Shown: positions 18,686-27,010 of the stretch, piece by piece | Numbering within the stretch: the stretch's first letter is position 1 | How the letters are laid out: each line of letters opens with the position of its first letter | Source: CAURNT01 sp963526495 | GTDB taxonomy: Bacteria > Fusobacteriota > Fusobacteriia > Fusobacteriales > Leptotrichiaceae | Reading direction: 5' to 3' | DNA length: 64,000 bases | Assembly: GCA_963526495.1 (NCBI GenBank) | Contig: CAURNT010000003.1 | Coordinates: forward strand, 30,933-94,932 | Translations under genes and position numbers: made by a program | The notes under the pieces: model-generated | The model's input: only the letters and a program-made list of their open reading frames with translations | Told to the model about the DNA's origin: nothing | Databases searched by the model: none

Positions 18686-18713
18686 AAGGAAGTTTTTTAC
18701 TTTCTTCTTTTCT
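18684..18713 (+). terminator. Terminator after the tpsB gene
   Basis: AGAAGGAAG (18684-18692) pairs with CTTTCTTCT (18700-18708, one G-T pair), followed by a T-rich tail. It overlaps the stop codon of the tpsB gene and sits just inside the right island end. Confidence 0.6.
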
Positions 18714-18724
18714 TTATAATGACA

Positions 18725-18751
18725 ATTTTTTATAAAGTTTTTTATATAGTA
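18725..18751 (+). repeat. Right copy of the 27-bp repeat flanking the island
   Basis: Exact copy of 8314-8340, preceded by TGACA at 18720-18724 and followed directly by the -35 box of the csp promoter. Confidence 0.8.
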
Positions 18752-18779
18752 TTGACTTTTATTATTTTTAAGGTATAAT
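18752..18779 (+). promoter_or_regulatory. Promoter of the cold-shock gene
   Basis: TTGACT (18752-18757), a 16-bp spacer and TATAAT (18774-18779). The -35 box begins at the base after the right 27-bp repeat. The leader holds a small hairpin (AGGAA/TTCCT at 18791-18802) just before the RBS. Confidence 0.75.
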
Positions 18780-18822
18780 ATATTACAGATAGGAAAATTC
18801 CTGTTGGATAGGAGGAAATGTT

Positions 18823-19020
18823 TTGTTAGGTAAAGTAAAATGGTTTAATGAAAAAAAAGGTTTTGGATTTATTTCTGGAGAAGATGGAAATGATTATTTC
18901 TTACATTTCTCAAAAATAAACAAAAGTGGTTTTAAAACTGTTTCTGAAGGTGAAGAAGTAGAATTCGACGTAGAAGACGGTGAAAAAGGACCACAAGCAA
19001 CAAACGTAGTTTCTAAATAG
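18823..19020 (+). CDS. csp: Cold-shock domain protein
   Basis: 65-residue single OB-fold RNA/DNA chaperone. RNP1-like KGFGFI at 12-17 and RNP2-like YFLHF at 25-29 are intact, and the length matches CspA-family proteins. The start is TTG at 18823, seven bases after GGAGG (18811-18815). A competing ATG at 18818 opens only a three-codon frame (ATG TTT TGT TAG) that overlaps the TTG start, so it could dampen or couple translation. Monocistronic: own promoter and terminator. Confidence 0.93.
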   Translation: MLGKVKWFNEKKGFGFISGEDGNDYFLHFSKINKSGFKTVSEGEEVEFDVEDGEKGPQATNVVSK

Positions 19021-19045
19021 TTGAAGATATATAGAATTAGTTTGG

Positions 19046-19072
19046 CTATCTCTTTAGGAGATAGTTTTTTTT
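19046..19072 (+). terminator. Terminator after csp
   Basis: CTATCTC (19046-19052) pairs with GAGATAG (19058-19064), followed by eight T. The downstream ABC operon has no obvious promoter of its own between here and 19085, so readthrough may matter. Confidence 0.85.
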
Positions 19073-19084
19073 GGAGTGATTTTT

Positions 19085-20026
19085 TTGAAATATATATTTA
19101 AAAGAATAATTAAGAGTATTATGGTTATATTTACTGTTGTTAGTATAACCTTTTATATAGTTCATAGTTTACCTAATAGTTATATATATAATGATAGTGA
19201 GGTAGATGAAGTATTAAAAGAAGAATTTATAAAAAAATATAATTTAGATCTTAATTTAAAAGATCAATATATTAAATACATTTCTAACATTAGTAAAGGT
19301 AATTTAGGTTACTCAATGAAATATGAAGGACGAAAAGTTAGTGATGTAATAATTAAAAATTTTCCCATTTCTTTAGAATTATCAATAAGAGTTTTATTAT
19401 TTTCTTTTATTATTGGATTTCCATTAGGTATAAATCTTGGAATAAATAAGAATCATAAATATTTGTATTTGATTTCAATATTGATATCTATACCAAGTTT
19501 TGTAATAGCAGGTTTAATTCAGATGTTTTTAGTATTTTTTTATAAAGGTGTTTTAATAGATAAATTAAATTTCCCATTTTATAGCATATCAATTATAGGG
19601 TTTGATAGTGAATTACAAAAATTATTTCCAACAATTACTTTATCGCTATTTTTAACTTGTATGATTATAAGAATATTATCAAGAAAGATAGAAAATGAAT
19701 TAAATAAGGGATATGTTGAATTTGCGCTTTCAAAGGGCCTTGATATTAAATATGTAGTTTTAAATCATATATTAAAAAATATTTTTCCATCATTATTGAG
19801 TATGTTAATCCCTTATTTCGTATCTATAATTACAGGCTCTTTTGTAGTTGAAAATTTATTTGGAATACCTGGACTTGGAAGATATTATACAAGTTCTATT
19901 ATAGATCGTGATTATTCTATGGTATTGGGATTAACTTTATTTTATACATTTATTTTAACTTTTTTATTTACTTTAATGGATATATGTATTAGCTTTTTAG
20001 ATAAAAGGATTGATAAACATGATTAA
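19085..20026 (+). CDS. ABC transporter permease, DppB/NikB type
   Basis: Inner-membrane permease with about six helices, 313 residues from the TTG at 19085; a GTG at 19076 is in frame, but the RBS GGAG at 19073-19076 overlaps it and is correctly spaced only for the TTG. Hallmarks: the N-terminal helix, then HSLPN, YNLDLNLKDQYIKYISN, SKGNLGYSM, and the C-terminal VVENLFGIPGLGRYYTSSI loop with DYSMVLG typical of the BPD peptide/nickel permeases. First gene of a four-gene operon. Substrate unknown because no binding protein is encoded nearby. Confidence 0.88.
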   Translation: MKYIFKRIIKSIMVIFTVVSITFYIVHSLPNSYIYNDSEVDEVLKEEFIKKYNLDLNLKDQYIKYISNISKGNLGYSMKYEGRKVSDVIIKNFPISLELSIRVLLFSFIIGFPLGINLGINKNHKYLYLISILISIPSFVIAGLIQMFLVFFYKGVLIDKLNFPFYSISIIGFDSELQKLFPTITLSLFLTCMIIRILSRKIENELNKGYVEFALSKGLDIKYVVLNHILKNIFPSLLSMLIPYFVSIITGSFVVENLFGIPGLGRYYTSSIIDRDYSMVLGLTLFYTFILTFLFTLMDICISFLDKRIDKHD

Positions 20027-20792
20027 TAAAAAAAATGTGTATATTATAATATTTATTATTTTAATATTTTCTGTAAAAATATTAAATAGATTTGATCCAT
20101 ATTCACAGGACTTACAAAATACTAATTTGGGACTATTTGCTAAAGGTCATATTTTAGGAACAGATATTTTAGGTCGTGATATACTTTCAAGAATTATACA
20201 AGGAATAATGATTAGTATGTATATAATACTTTTAGTATATATATTGTCAGTTACTATAGGTATAGTTATAGGTTTTTTGATTTCTTATTATTCTAAAAAA
20301 TTAGATTATATTGTATCTTATATAATAGAAGTATTTTTGTCTATTCCGAGTTTAATAATTATACTTTTTATAGTTATGTTTATGGGGAATAAATTTTGGA
20401 TATTAATATTTGCTTTGACTTTAACGAGAAGCTTACGTATGATAATTTTTGTTAAAAATGAAGTTAATAAATTAAAAATACAAAATTTTGTATATATGTC
20501 GCATATAATGGGGGCAAAAAGTATATATATATTTAAGAAACATATATTTCCTAATATACTTGATATAGTTTTAGTTAAAGCAAGTTTTATGATACCTGGA
20601 ATTATATTTTCTGAAACAATTTTATCTTTTATGGGGGTAGGGGTCAGTTTACCAAATGCTTCACTTGGAAATTTATTATCAACTGGTTTTTCTAATTTAT
20701 TAGTTTCACCTATACAATTTTTAGTTTCAAGTCTTAGTATAATAGTATTAACTTTAATATTTGGAGGTTTAAATGAAGGTATTAAAAGTTGA
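20019..20792 (+). CDS. ABC transporter permease, DppC/NikC type
   Basis: Second permease, about 257 residues from ATG 20019 (AGGA at 20006-20009; a TTG at 20010 is also in frame). It has an N-terminal helix, the HILGTDILGRDILSRIIQG signature typical of DppC/OppC (normally GTDxxGRDxxSRxxxG), then five helices, with the cytoplasmic coupling loop around MGAKSIYIFKKHIFPN and SETILSFMGVGVSLPNASLGNLL near the end. Overlaps the upstream permease by 8 bp and the first ATPase by 20 bp. Confidence 0.9.
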   Translation: MINKKNVYIIIFIILIFSVKILNRFDPYSQDLQNTNLGLFAKGHILGTDILGRDILSRIIQGIMISMYIILLVYILSVTIGIVIGFLISYYSKKLDYIVSYIIEVFLSIPSLIIILFIVMFMGNKFWILIFALTLTRSLRMIIFVKNEVNKLKIQNFVYMSHIMGAKSIYIFKKHIFPNILDIVLVKASFMIPGIIFSETILSFMGVGVSLPNASLGNLLSTGFSNLLVSPIQFLVSSLSIIVLTLIFGGLNEGIKS

Positions 20793-21486
20793 AAAATTAA
20801 ATATAGATGGAATATTAGAAAATATAAATTTTGAAATTGAAAAAGGAGAAATAGTGACTTTAGTAGGCTCATCAGGTAGTGGAAAAACTAGTATTGCTAA
20901 GGCAATAATGGGTTTATCTAAATTAAAATATTCAGGTGATATATTTGTAAATTCTAAAAAAGACTATATTAGAGGAAAAGATATATGTATGATTTTTCAA
21001 GATATAGAGCAATCATTAAATCCAGTATTAAAAATAAAAAAGCAGTTTTTTGAAGCTTTGATTTATCATAAAATATGTGATAAAAAAAATGTTATGGAAT
21101 ATTCTAAAAAAATATTATATAAGGTTAATTTGAATGAAAAAGTTTTAGATAGATATCCATTTGAGTTGTCAGGTGGGGAAAAACAAAGGATAGTAATAGC
21201 TATGATAATATCTCTTAATCCATCTATTATAATATGTGATGAGATTTCATCTAGTTTAGATACAGTTAATGAATATGAAATATTTAAAATATTAAAATCT
21301 ACTAATATCTCATTGTTAGTAATAACTCATAGTCCTAATGTTATTAAATATATTTCAGATAGAATAATATATTTGGAAAATGGTAGAAAATTATACGATG
21401 GAAATTATTTAGGTTTTATTGAGAAAGATAATAAATATGTAAAAAGTATAAAAAGTGTTTTAGAGGTATGTGATGATATTTTTTAA
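20773..21486 (+). CDS. ABC transporter ATP-binding protein, DppD-like (short form)
   Basis: 237 residues. Walker A GSSGSGKTS near 34-42, a Q-loop (IFQDIEQSLNP), signature LSGGEKQR, Walker B IIICDEISSSLD and the H-loop (ITHSPN). The QDIEQSLNP pattern is typical of peptide/nickel importers. Usual DppD/OppD proteins are about 320 residues with a C-terminal oligo_HPY extension carrying an iron-sulfur cluster in some; that extension is absent here. RBS GGAGG at 20763-20767. The partner ATPase follows directly. Confidence 0.88.
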   Translation: MKVLKVEKLNIDGILENINFEIEKGEIVTLVGSSGSGKTSIAKAIMGLSKLKYSGDIFVNSKKDYIRGKDICMIFQDIEQSLNPVLKIKKQFFEALIYHKICDKKNVMEYSKKILYKVNLNEKVLDRYPFELSGGEKQRIVIAMIISLNPSIIICDEISSSLDTVNEYEIFKILKSTNISLLVITHSPNVIKYISDRIIYLENGRKLYDGNYLGFIEKDNKYVKSIKSVLEVCDDIF

Positions 21487-22189
21487 AAATGTTAATGTAA
21501 CTATAGGAGATAAAATAATTTTAAAAAATTTATCTTTTAATTTAGAAAAAAATAATATACTTGCTATAATAGGTGAAAGTGGTGGAGGTAAAACAACTAT
21601 AGCAAATATTTTGATGAAGAAAATATCTAAATATGATGGTGAAGTATATTTAGATGATAAAGAAATTAGAAATTATTCAAATATAGAATATTATAAGAAA
21701 ATATCAATAGTTTTACAAGATTATACAACTGCTTTAAATCCTTGCATGACAATAAGAGATGTTCTATATGAGCCTTTTGAAATAAAAAAAGAAAAGGTAG
21801 ACTATATAAAAATAAAAGATGTATTAAATTTACTTAAATTAAATTATTTAGATATTGACACTAAAACTATTGATTTATCTGGTGGAGAAAAACAAAGAGT
21901 TAATATAGCTAGAATTCTTTTATTTAATTCAGAAGTTTTAATTTTTGATGAATCAATATCTTCTTTAGATATAGATTTACAAATAGAAATAGTAGAAATC
22001 ATTAAAAAGATTTCCCAAAATATGAATAAAACGATATTATTTATTACTCATAATTTATCTATATTAAAATTTTTAACAAGGGATATATTAGTTATTAAAG
22101 ATGGGTCTATTATTGAACGTGGAGATGTGATAAATTATCCTAAAAGTGATTATACAAAAGAATTATTTTATAAATGGAAAAAAGATTAG
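21473..22189 (+). CDS. ABC transporter ATP-binding protein, DppF-like (short form)
   Basis: About 238 residues from ATG 21473 (GAGG at 21463-21466; a GTG at 21470 is in frame but too close to the RBS). Walker A GESGGGKTT, Q-loop VLQDYTTALNP, signature LSGGEKQRVNIAR, Walker B VLIFDESISSLD, H-loop FITHN. It also lacks the C-terminal oligopeptide-transporter extension. Forms the presumed heterodimeric motor with the product of 20773. Its stop codon lies within the convergent terminator palindrome. Confidence 0.88.
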   Translation: MIFFKNVNVTIGDKIILKNLSFNLEKNNILAIIGESGGGKTTIANILMKKISKYDGEVYLDDKEIRNYSNIEYYKKISIVLQDYTTALNPCMTIRDVLYEPFEIKKEKVDYIKIKDVLNLLKLNYLDIDTKTIDLSGGEKQRVNIARILLFNSEVLIFDESISSLDIDLQIEIVEIIKKISQNMNKTILFITHNLSILKFLTRDILVIKDGSIIERGDVINYPKSDYTKELFYKWKKD

Positions 22190-22213
22190 ATTAAAATTAT
22201 TTTAATCTAATCT
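22183..22213. terminator. Convergent bidirectional terminator
   Basis: Perfect 15-bp inverted repeat (22183-22197 and 22199-22213) around a single central base. It contains the stop codons of both convergent genes: the ABC ATPase on plus and the NlpC/P60-like hydrolase on minus. Confidence 0.75.
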
Positions 22214-22738
22214 AATATTTTCAAGTAATGAACTTTTAGTAAAGTCATAGGGGAGTATAGGCCAAGAATTATTGACAAGCTCTATATTTTCTCCTATTTC
22301 TTTACCAGCATCTTTGTATATGGTGTAAATGAATTTACTACAATAAGAGGCTAAACTTTCAGTATCGCTTGAAGTAAACACAGAATATACTTTATTGTAG
22401 TAATTAGGTAGTAATTCATTTAATTTATTTTTTAATTCATTATTCATTTTTTTATATCTAAACACCGAAATTTGTCTATTTTCTATAAAATAAAATGAAT
22501 AAAAAGGATTATCTACAAAGTCATCACCATAATTTTTAAATTCTATTAATTTCATATCTTCATTAACCAGAAAACAATGTCCCCATTGTTGAAATAATTT
22601 GTCTCCTTTAGATAATACTATAATATCAAAAGGTTGTATTTTGTTTTGATTATCTATTAGTTCCCTGAAACTATACCACTTAATATCAGCTAAAGATAAA
22701 CTGCATGTAAGTAATAAGATAAATAATATTTTTTTCAT
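22202..22738 (-). CDS. Secreted permuted NlpC/P60-like hydrolase (YiiX/YebB type), copy 2
   Basis: 178 residues with a signal peptide (MKKILFILLL..., cleavage near residue 17). The layout is that of permuted NlpC/P60 papain-fold hydrolases: a PFDIIVLSKGD lead-in, His54 in QWGHCFLV, and the catalytic-type Cys133 in SYCSKFIYTIY. The N-terminal His and C-terminal Cys order is the signature of the YiiX/YebB group. Substrates could be peptide, lipid or lipoprotein amide/ester bonds; not decidable. It starts directly after the stop of its paralogue (TAA ATG), the two sharing DTESxxSYCSKFxYTxxxDAGK. Probably periplasmic. Confidence 0.75.
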   Translation of the reverse strand: MKKILFILLLTCSLSLADIKWYSFRELIDNQNKIQPFDIIVLSKGDKLFQQWGHCFLVNEDMKLIEFKNYGDDFVDNPFYSFYFIENRQISVFRYKKMNNELKNKLNELLPNYYNKVYSVFTSSDTESLASYCSKFIYTIYKDAGKEIGENIELVNNSWPILPYDFTKSSLLENIRLD

Positions 22739-23305
22739 TTATTTAAGAACTATATTATCTAAAGTTGTAGTTTCTAAAAAATCAAATGGTAATATAGGAA
22801 ATTTATCAGGGAATAACCTAGTATCTCTATTTAATTTTTTTCCAGCATCTAAAAATAAAGTATAGACAAATTTACTGCAATATGAATTTATATCTTCTGA
22901 ATCTGAAGTAGATAATATTGAATATTCTTTATTGTAATATTTTTTTACATCCTCTTCTAATACATCTCTTAATTTATCATCAATTTCTTTATATCTAAAT
23001 ATGCTGATTTTTCTATTTAATTTAAAAAATTCATAAATTGGTTCATCGGCAAAAATATTATCTGCACCTTTTATTTCAACAAATTTTTTATCCTTATTAA
23101 CAACAAAAATATGACCATATTTTTGAAAAAGTACAGGACCTACATCTAAAACGACTAAATCATAGGGTTTTAATTGATCTATTTTTTCTGCTACTTCTTG
23201 AAAAGTATACCAAGTATGTGCTTCTTTATTGGGTTTATCAAATATTCCTAATGAAAAAGAAAGACTTGATAATATAATAGATAATAAAATATATATTTTT
23301 TTCAT
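22739..23305 (-). CDS. Secreted permuted NlpC/P60-like hydrolase (YiiX/YebB type), copy 1
   Basis: 188 residues, tandem paralogue of the downstream gene. Signal peptide about 1-19, PYDLVVLDVGPVLFQKYGHIFVVN with His65, and Cys143 in SYCSKFVYTLF. The spacing between His and Cys (78 residues) is essentially the same in both copies (79), supporting a single fold with a conserved active site. The ATG overlaps the uvrD stop by one base (TAATG), so it is translationally coupled to a DNA helicase, an unexpected partner for a secreted enzyme. Function otherwise unknown. Confidence 0.75.
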   Translation of the reverse strand: MKKIYILLSIILSSLSFSLGIFDKPNKEAHTWYTFQEVAEKIDQLKPYDLVVLDVGPVLFQKYGHIFVVNKDKKFVEIKGADNIFADEPIYEFFKLNRKISIFRYKEIDDKLRDVLEEDVKKYYNKEYSILSTSDSEDINSYCSKFVYTLFLDAGKKLNRDTRLFPDKFPILPFDFLETTTLDNIVLK

Positions 23306-25482
23306 TATAATTTAAACTCCTTTTTTAAAAATTTATTTGCTATTTTAGTAGGAAATTTTTTTGCTCCTATAGAAAATTTAACGGTTATGGATTTAGGTGT
23401 AATTTCTGTTATTAGACCTTTTCCAAATTCTTTATGACTAACAATTTCTTTTAATTCAAAATCACATTCAATAGTCACAATATTTTCTTTAGAACTTTGT
23501 ATTGAATTATTTTTTAAATACTCTCTAACACTAAATGAATTTTCTAATTTAGGCGATTTTGCTATTAAATTGGGATTTTCTAAAATTTCTATATTATTTT
23601 CATTTAATTCATCTAAAAATCTAGAACGAGGATTACGGCTTGTAAATCCAAATGTTGCTCTTTCTAATGAATGTGTTATAAATAATAATTCTTCAGCACG
23701 AGTTACTGCAACGTAAAATATACGTCTTTCTTCTTCTTCCTCATCTAAGTTTTCTAAAAGTGAAAGTCTAGGAAAAAGATTTTCTTCAAGACCTGTTAAA
23801 AATACTGTATTAAATTCTAAACCTTTTGAAGAATGTACTGTCATTAGCTTAACATATTCTTCATCGTTTTTTATGTCATCACTTGCAGAATTAAGCATAA
23901 TATTTTCTAAAAAGTTTGGTAAAAGAAGAATACCTTCTTCTATTTCTTTATTTTGAATAGAAGAAATTAATTCATAAACATTTTCCAATCTTTCTTCATA
24001 ATTTTCTTCTAATTTTAAATATTCATAGTATCCTATTTCTTTTATTAAATTTTCAAGTATTACAGATGTTGTAGTGTTTTCTATCATTTCTTTAAACATT
24101 GAAATTAAATTATTGAAATTTTCTAAATTTTTTAAAGCTGCACTTGAAATATCATTTTTAACTAATTTAGAAGCTTCTAATAAACTAATATCATTTTTAT
24201 TTGCTATTTTTGATATAGTTTCTATACTTTTTGGACCAATAGATCTTTTAGGTATGTTTATAATTCTTTCAAAACTTATATCATCGCTAGAATTATTGAT
24301 TAATTGTAAATATGCTATTAAATCTTTTATTTCTTTTCTTTCAAAAAATCCAAGTCCACCAAATATTTTATATGGGATACTATTTCTATGTAATGCTTCT
24401 TCTAATGCTCTTGATTGAGCATTTGTTCTGTAAAGAATGGCAAAGTTTTTATAATTTTTACCATTTTTATTTAGTTCACGTATTTTATTTGCTACGAAAG
24501 TTGCTTCATCATTAACATCATTTGCGTTATATATTTTTATTTTTTCTCCCAATTCACGTGCAGACCACAATTTTTTACCTTTAGAACTTGTATTATTTTT
24601 TATTACTGAATTTGCACCATCTAATATATTTTGTGTTGATCTATAATTTTGTTCAAGTTTAATAACGTTAGCTTCAGGATAATCTTTTTCAAAATTAAGA
24701 ATATTTTGAATATTTGCTCCTCTAAAAGCATATATACTTTGATCTTCATCACCAACTACACAAATATTTTTATTTTTAGAAACAATTTTTTTTATTATTT
24801 TATATTGTATTTCATTAGTATCTTGATATTCATCAACTAATACATAAATATATTTTGATTGAACTTTATCTAAAATATAGTTGTCTTTTAATAATTCATA
24901 AGTATTAGTTAGTATATCTGAAAAATCCATAGCATTGTATTTTTCTAATTTTTCTTGATATTCCATATATATAGTTTTTAAATGTGAATTTTCTGGTATT
25001 TTTATATCCATTATTTTCCAAAGTTCAGTATATTTGATACCAAGTTCTTTGATTCTACTAATTTTATTTAATATTTGAGTTGGCTTATATAATTTTTCCC
25101 AATCATATTTTTTTATTATTTTTTTAATTATACTTCTTTGATCGTTGCTATCATATACATTAAAATTTGTTCCATATCCTATTCTCTCAGAATATATTCT
25201 TAGAAGTCTTAATGCAAAAGAGTGAAAAGTAGTAATAAGTATGTCTGTATTAGAGCCTATAAGACTTTCTGCTCTTTCCTTCATTTCTTTAGCAGCTTTA
25301 TTTGTAAAAGTAAGAGCTAATATATTTTTAGGATTAATATTTTTTTCTTTAATCATATGTGCAATCTTAAAAGTAATAGTTCTTGTTTTACCACTTCCAG
25401 CACCAGCTAGTATAAGTGTTTGTCCTTCTAATATTTCAGCAGCTTTTTTCTGCATGTCATTTAAATTATCTAAAATACTCAA
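23305..25482 (-). CDS. pcrA: UvrD/PcrA-type superfamily 1 DNA helicase
   Basis: 3'-5' helicase of nucleotide-excision and replication repair, about 725 residues. Motifs in order: the Q-motif region LNDMQKKAAE, Walker A GAGSGKTRT, LTFTNKAAKEM, the DEYQDTN Walker B, GDEDQSIYAFRGA, EQNYRST, the VHSSKGLEF region and VAVTRAEELLF, then a Tudor-like C-terminal tail (HKEFGKGLITEI) as in PcrA. The start is taken as TTG at 25482 because AGGGAG (25491-25496) is spaced eight bases from it, and an upstream ATG at 25527 would overlap the -10 box. First gene of a three-gene operon. Confidence 0.94.
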   Translation of the reverse strand: MSILDNLNDMQKKAAEILEGQTLILAGAGSGKTRTITFKIAHMIKEKNINPKNILALTFTNKAAKEMKERAESLIGSNTDILITTFHSFALRLLRIYSERIGYGTNFNVYDSNDQRSIIKKIIKKYDWEKLYKPTQILNKISRIKELGIKYTELWKIMDIKIPENSHLKTIYMEYQEKLEKYNAMDFSDILTNTYELLKDNYILDKVQSKYIYVLVDEYQDTNEIQYKIIKKIVSKNKNICVVGDEDQSIYAFRGANIQNILNFEKDYPEANVIKLEQNYRSTQNILDGANSVIKNNTSSKGKKLWSARELGEKIKIYNANDVNDEATFVANKIRELNKNGKNYKNFAILYRTNAQSRALEEALHRNSIPYKIFGGLGFFERKEIKDLIAYLQLINNSSDDISFERIINIPKRSIGPKSIETISKIANKNDISLLEASKLVKNDISSAALKNLENFNNLISMFKEMIENTTTSVILENLIKEIGYYEYLKLEENYEERLENVYELISSIQNKEIEEGILLLPNFLENIMLNSASDDIKNDEEYVKLMTVHSSKGLEFNTVFLTGLEENLFPRLSLLENLDEEEEERRIFYVAVTRAEELLFITHSLERATFGFTSRNPRSRFLDELNENNIEILENPNLIAKSPKLENSFSVREYLKNNSIQSSKENIVTIECDFELKEIVSHKEFGKGLITEITPKSITVKFSIGAKKFPTKIANKFLKKEFKL

Positions 25483-25518
25483 ATAAATCTCTCCCTCTTT
25501 ATATATTATAGTATAGAT

Positions 25519-25547
25519 ATTATACACTTAATTTTTTATTTTTTCAA
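25519..25547 (-). promoter_or_regulatory. Promoter of the pcrA operon
   Basis: Read on the minus strand: TTGAAA (25547-25542), a 17-bp spacer and TATAAT (25524-25519), both boxes near or at consensus. Confidence 0.75.
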
Positions 25548-25796
25548 TTTAAGAAAATTGTTTTTAATGAATTTTTTAATTAATTATATTTTCACTTTTT
25601 TTAATTATTATGTATATATTTTAAATCTTTTTTATAAAAAATAAAAAATAGTAAAAAAAGTTTTTTTGTGTTATTATAATGATAAAAGACACTTTATTTT
25701 AAGCTTTTGGGATTCAGGTTAAAAAAGTTAGATATAAAATATAAAAAAAAAAGGTTTTATTTTATTTTTCTAGCTATACTATATTAAGGATGAGAT
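25548..25796. other. Divergent intergenic region between pcrA and the galactose regulator
   Basis: The gene-free gap is 25483-25796. Beyond the pcrA promoter it is extremely AT-rich with long A and T tracts. TATAAT at 25675-25680 and TATACT at 25775-25780 are possible -10 boxes for the ROK gene, but neither has a convincing -35. No RNA gene or strong hairpin was seen. Confidence 0.4.
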
Positions 25797-26963
25797 ATGA
25801 AAAAATTAAATTCAACAGATTATGAAGTTTTAGAATTGATTTCCAGTAATAAGGAAATTAGTAGAACAGAATTGACTAAATATTTAGATTTATCACCCGC
25901 AGCAATATCTAAGATGGTAAAAAAATTAGTTTCGTTAAACTTGATAATAGAAGAAGGAGAGCAAGTTTCAACTGGTGGAAGACCTAGAAAGATATTGAAA
26001 ATTAATAAAAAATATAGAAAGATAATAGCAGTTAATTTTGGTGCAGGATTTATAGATGTTTCTATTGCACATTTAGATGGAGATATAATTGAAACTGTTA
26101 GAAAAACATTTCAATTTAAAACATCTGAAAAATTAAAAATGTTATTATCAGATGAAATACAAAGATTGATTGATACATATAGCAAAAATCAAATAATAGG
26201 TATAGGTCTTTCAATAAATGGTGTTGTAGATAGAGAAAAAGGTATATCTGTATTTTCACCACATTTAAAATGGAATAATTTGAATTTGAAAGAATATTTT
26301 GAATTAAAATATGGAATACCTGTTATAGTTGATAATGATGTTAGAAGTATGATGAGAGCTGAAGTATTTAGATTGAAAAAAATGGGTATAAGAAATGCTA
26401 TGTATTTATATGTCAAAGATGGTATAGGTTCTACTTTTATGATAAATGGCGAAGTATTTGAAGGTGAAAGTCATTGTGCTGGAGAAATAGGTCATTATGT
26501 TATAGATTATAAATCTAATCATAAATGTAAGTGTGGTAAATATGGTTGTTTAGAAGCAGAAAATTCGGCTTCTATAATCAAAGAAAAAATTAACTGGGAA
26601 TTAGAAAAAAATGAAAAACCACTATATAATGGTGATTCGGAAAGTTTATTTAGCAAAGCTGAAAATGGAGATGAACCATATAAAAGTGTGGTAGGGAATT
26701 CAAGTAGAGAAATAGGAAGGGTTGTAGGAAATGTTCTTAATATATTAGATATAGGGAATATTATAATCGCTGGTAGTATACTTGAAGCTAAGAAATTATT
26801 TATTACTAATTTTGAAAAAGGAATTTATGATAATTTAACTTTAAATTTTGGTAATAGAGTGAATATATTAACTACGCAGTATGGAAATATAGTTGAAAAA
26901 TATGCTGCAATTAACCTAATAATAGAAAATCTGTTTATAGGTAAAAAGTTAATTAGTAAATAG
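25797..26963 (+). CDS. ROK-family transcriptional regulator, probable galactose operon repressor
   Basis: 388 residues. N-terminal winged helix (about 1-60; SRTELTKYLDLSPAAISKMVKKL is the recognition region), then a ROK sugar-binding/kinase-like domain with VDNDVRSMM, an ExGH zinc-site His (EIGHYV) and the Cys cluster CKCGKYGCLE. This is the NagC/XylR/Mlc arrangement rather than a free sugar kinase. It lies 47 bp upstream of mglB, in the same direction as the whole galactose module, so control of mgl-gal by a sugar ligand is the natural inference. A 9-bp palindrome just after its stop could be its operator. Confidence 0.85.
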   Translation: MKKLNSTDYEVLELISSNKEISRTELTKYLDLSPAAISKMVKKLVSLNLIIEEGEQVSTGGRPRKILKINKKYRKIIAVNFGAGFIDVSIAHLDGDIIETVRKTFQFKTSEKLKMLLSDEIQRLIDTYSKNQIIGIGLSINGVVDREKGISVFSPHLKWNNLNLKEYFELKYGIPVIVDNDVRSMMRAEVFRLKKMGIRNAMYLYVKDGIGSTFMINGEVFEGESHCAGEIGHYVIDYKSNHKCKCGKYGCLEAENSASIIKEKINWELEKNEKPLYNGDSESLFSKAENGDEPYKSVVGNSSREIGRVVGNVLNILDIGNIIIAGSILEAKKLFITNFEKGIYDNLTLNFGNRVNILTTQYGNIVEKYAAINLIIENLFIGKKLISK

Positions 26964-26964
26964 G

Positions 26965-26985
26965 ATAATAAAACAATTTTATTAT
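26965..26985. promoter_or_regulatory. Palindrome upstream of mglB, possible ROK operator
   Basis: ATAATAAAA (26965-26973) and TTTTATTAT (26977-26985) with a 3-base centre; a TATAAT at 26985-26990 abuts it. AT-rich palindromes of this kind bind ROK repressors, but it could also be a weak transcript hairpin at the end of the regulator gene. Confidence 0.4.
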
Positions 26986-27010
26986 ATAATTTTATTTAGA
27001 GGTGAGGAAA

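Larger units (their letters stand above)
8341..18724. mobile_element. Accessory island bounded by a 27-bp target-duplication-like repeat
   Basis: A 10.4-kb segment lying exactly between the two 27-bp repeats. It starts TGTCAATTAAAAG and ends ...ATAATGACA, so the outermost five bases form an inverted repeat and the following bases match only partly. Cargo: a truncated IS1202-like transposase, a CDI/two-partner-secretion locus and an orphan toxin/immunity cassette. Removing the island and one repeat copy would rejoin the RluA-family gene directly to the csp promoter. No integrase is present. The boundaries are seen directly; movement by IS1202-type transposition is inferred. Confidence 0.6.

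Noticed and set aside
25483..25527. PcrA start at the ATG at 25527
   Set aside because: It would overlap the -10 box, and its first 15 residues do not belong to the family; TTG at 25482 has a good RBS.
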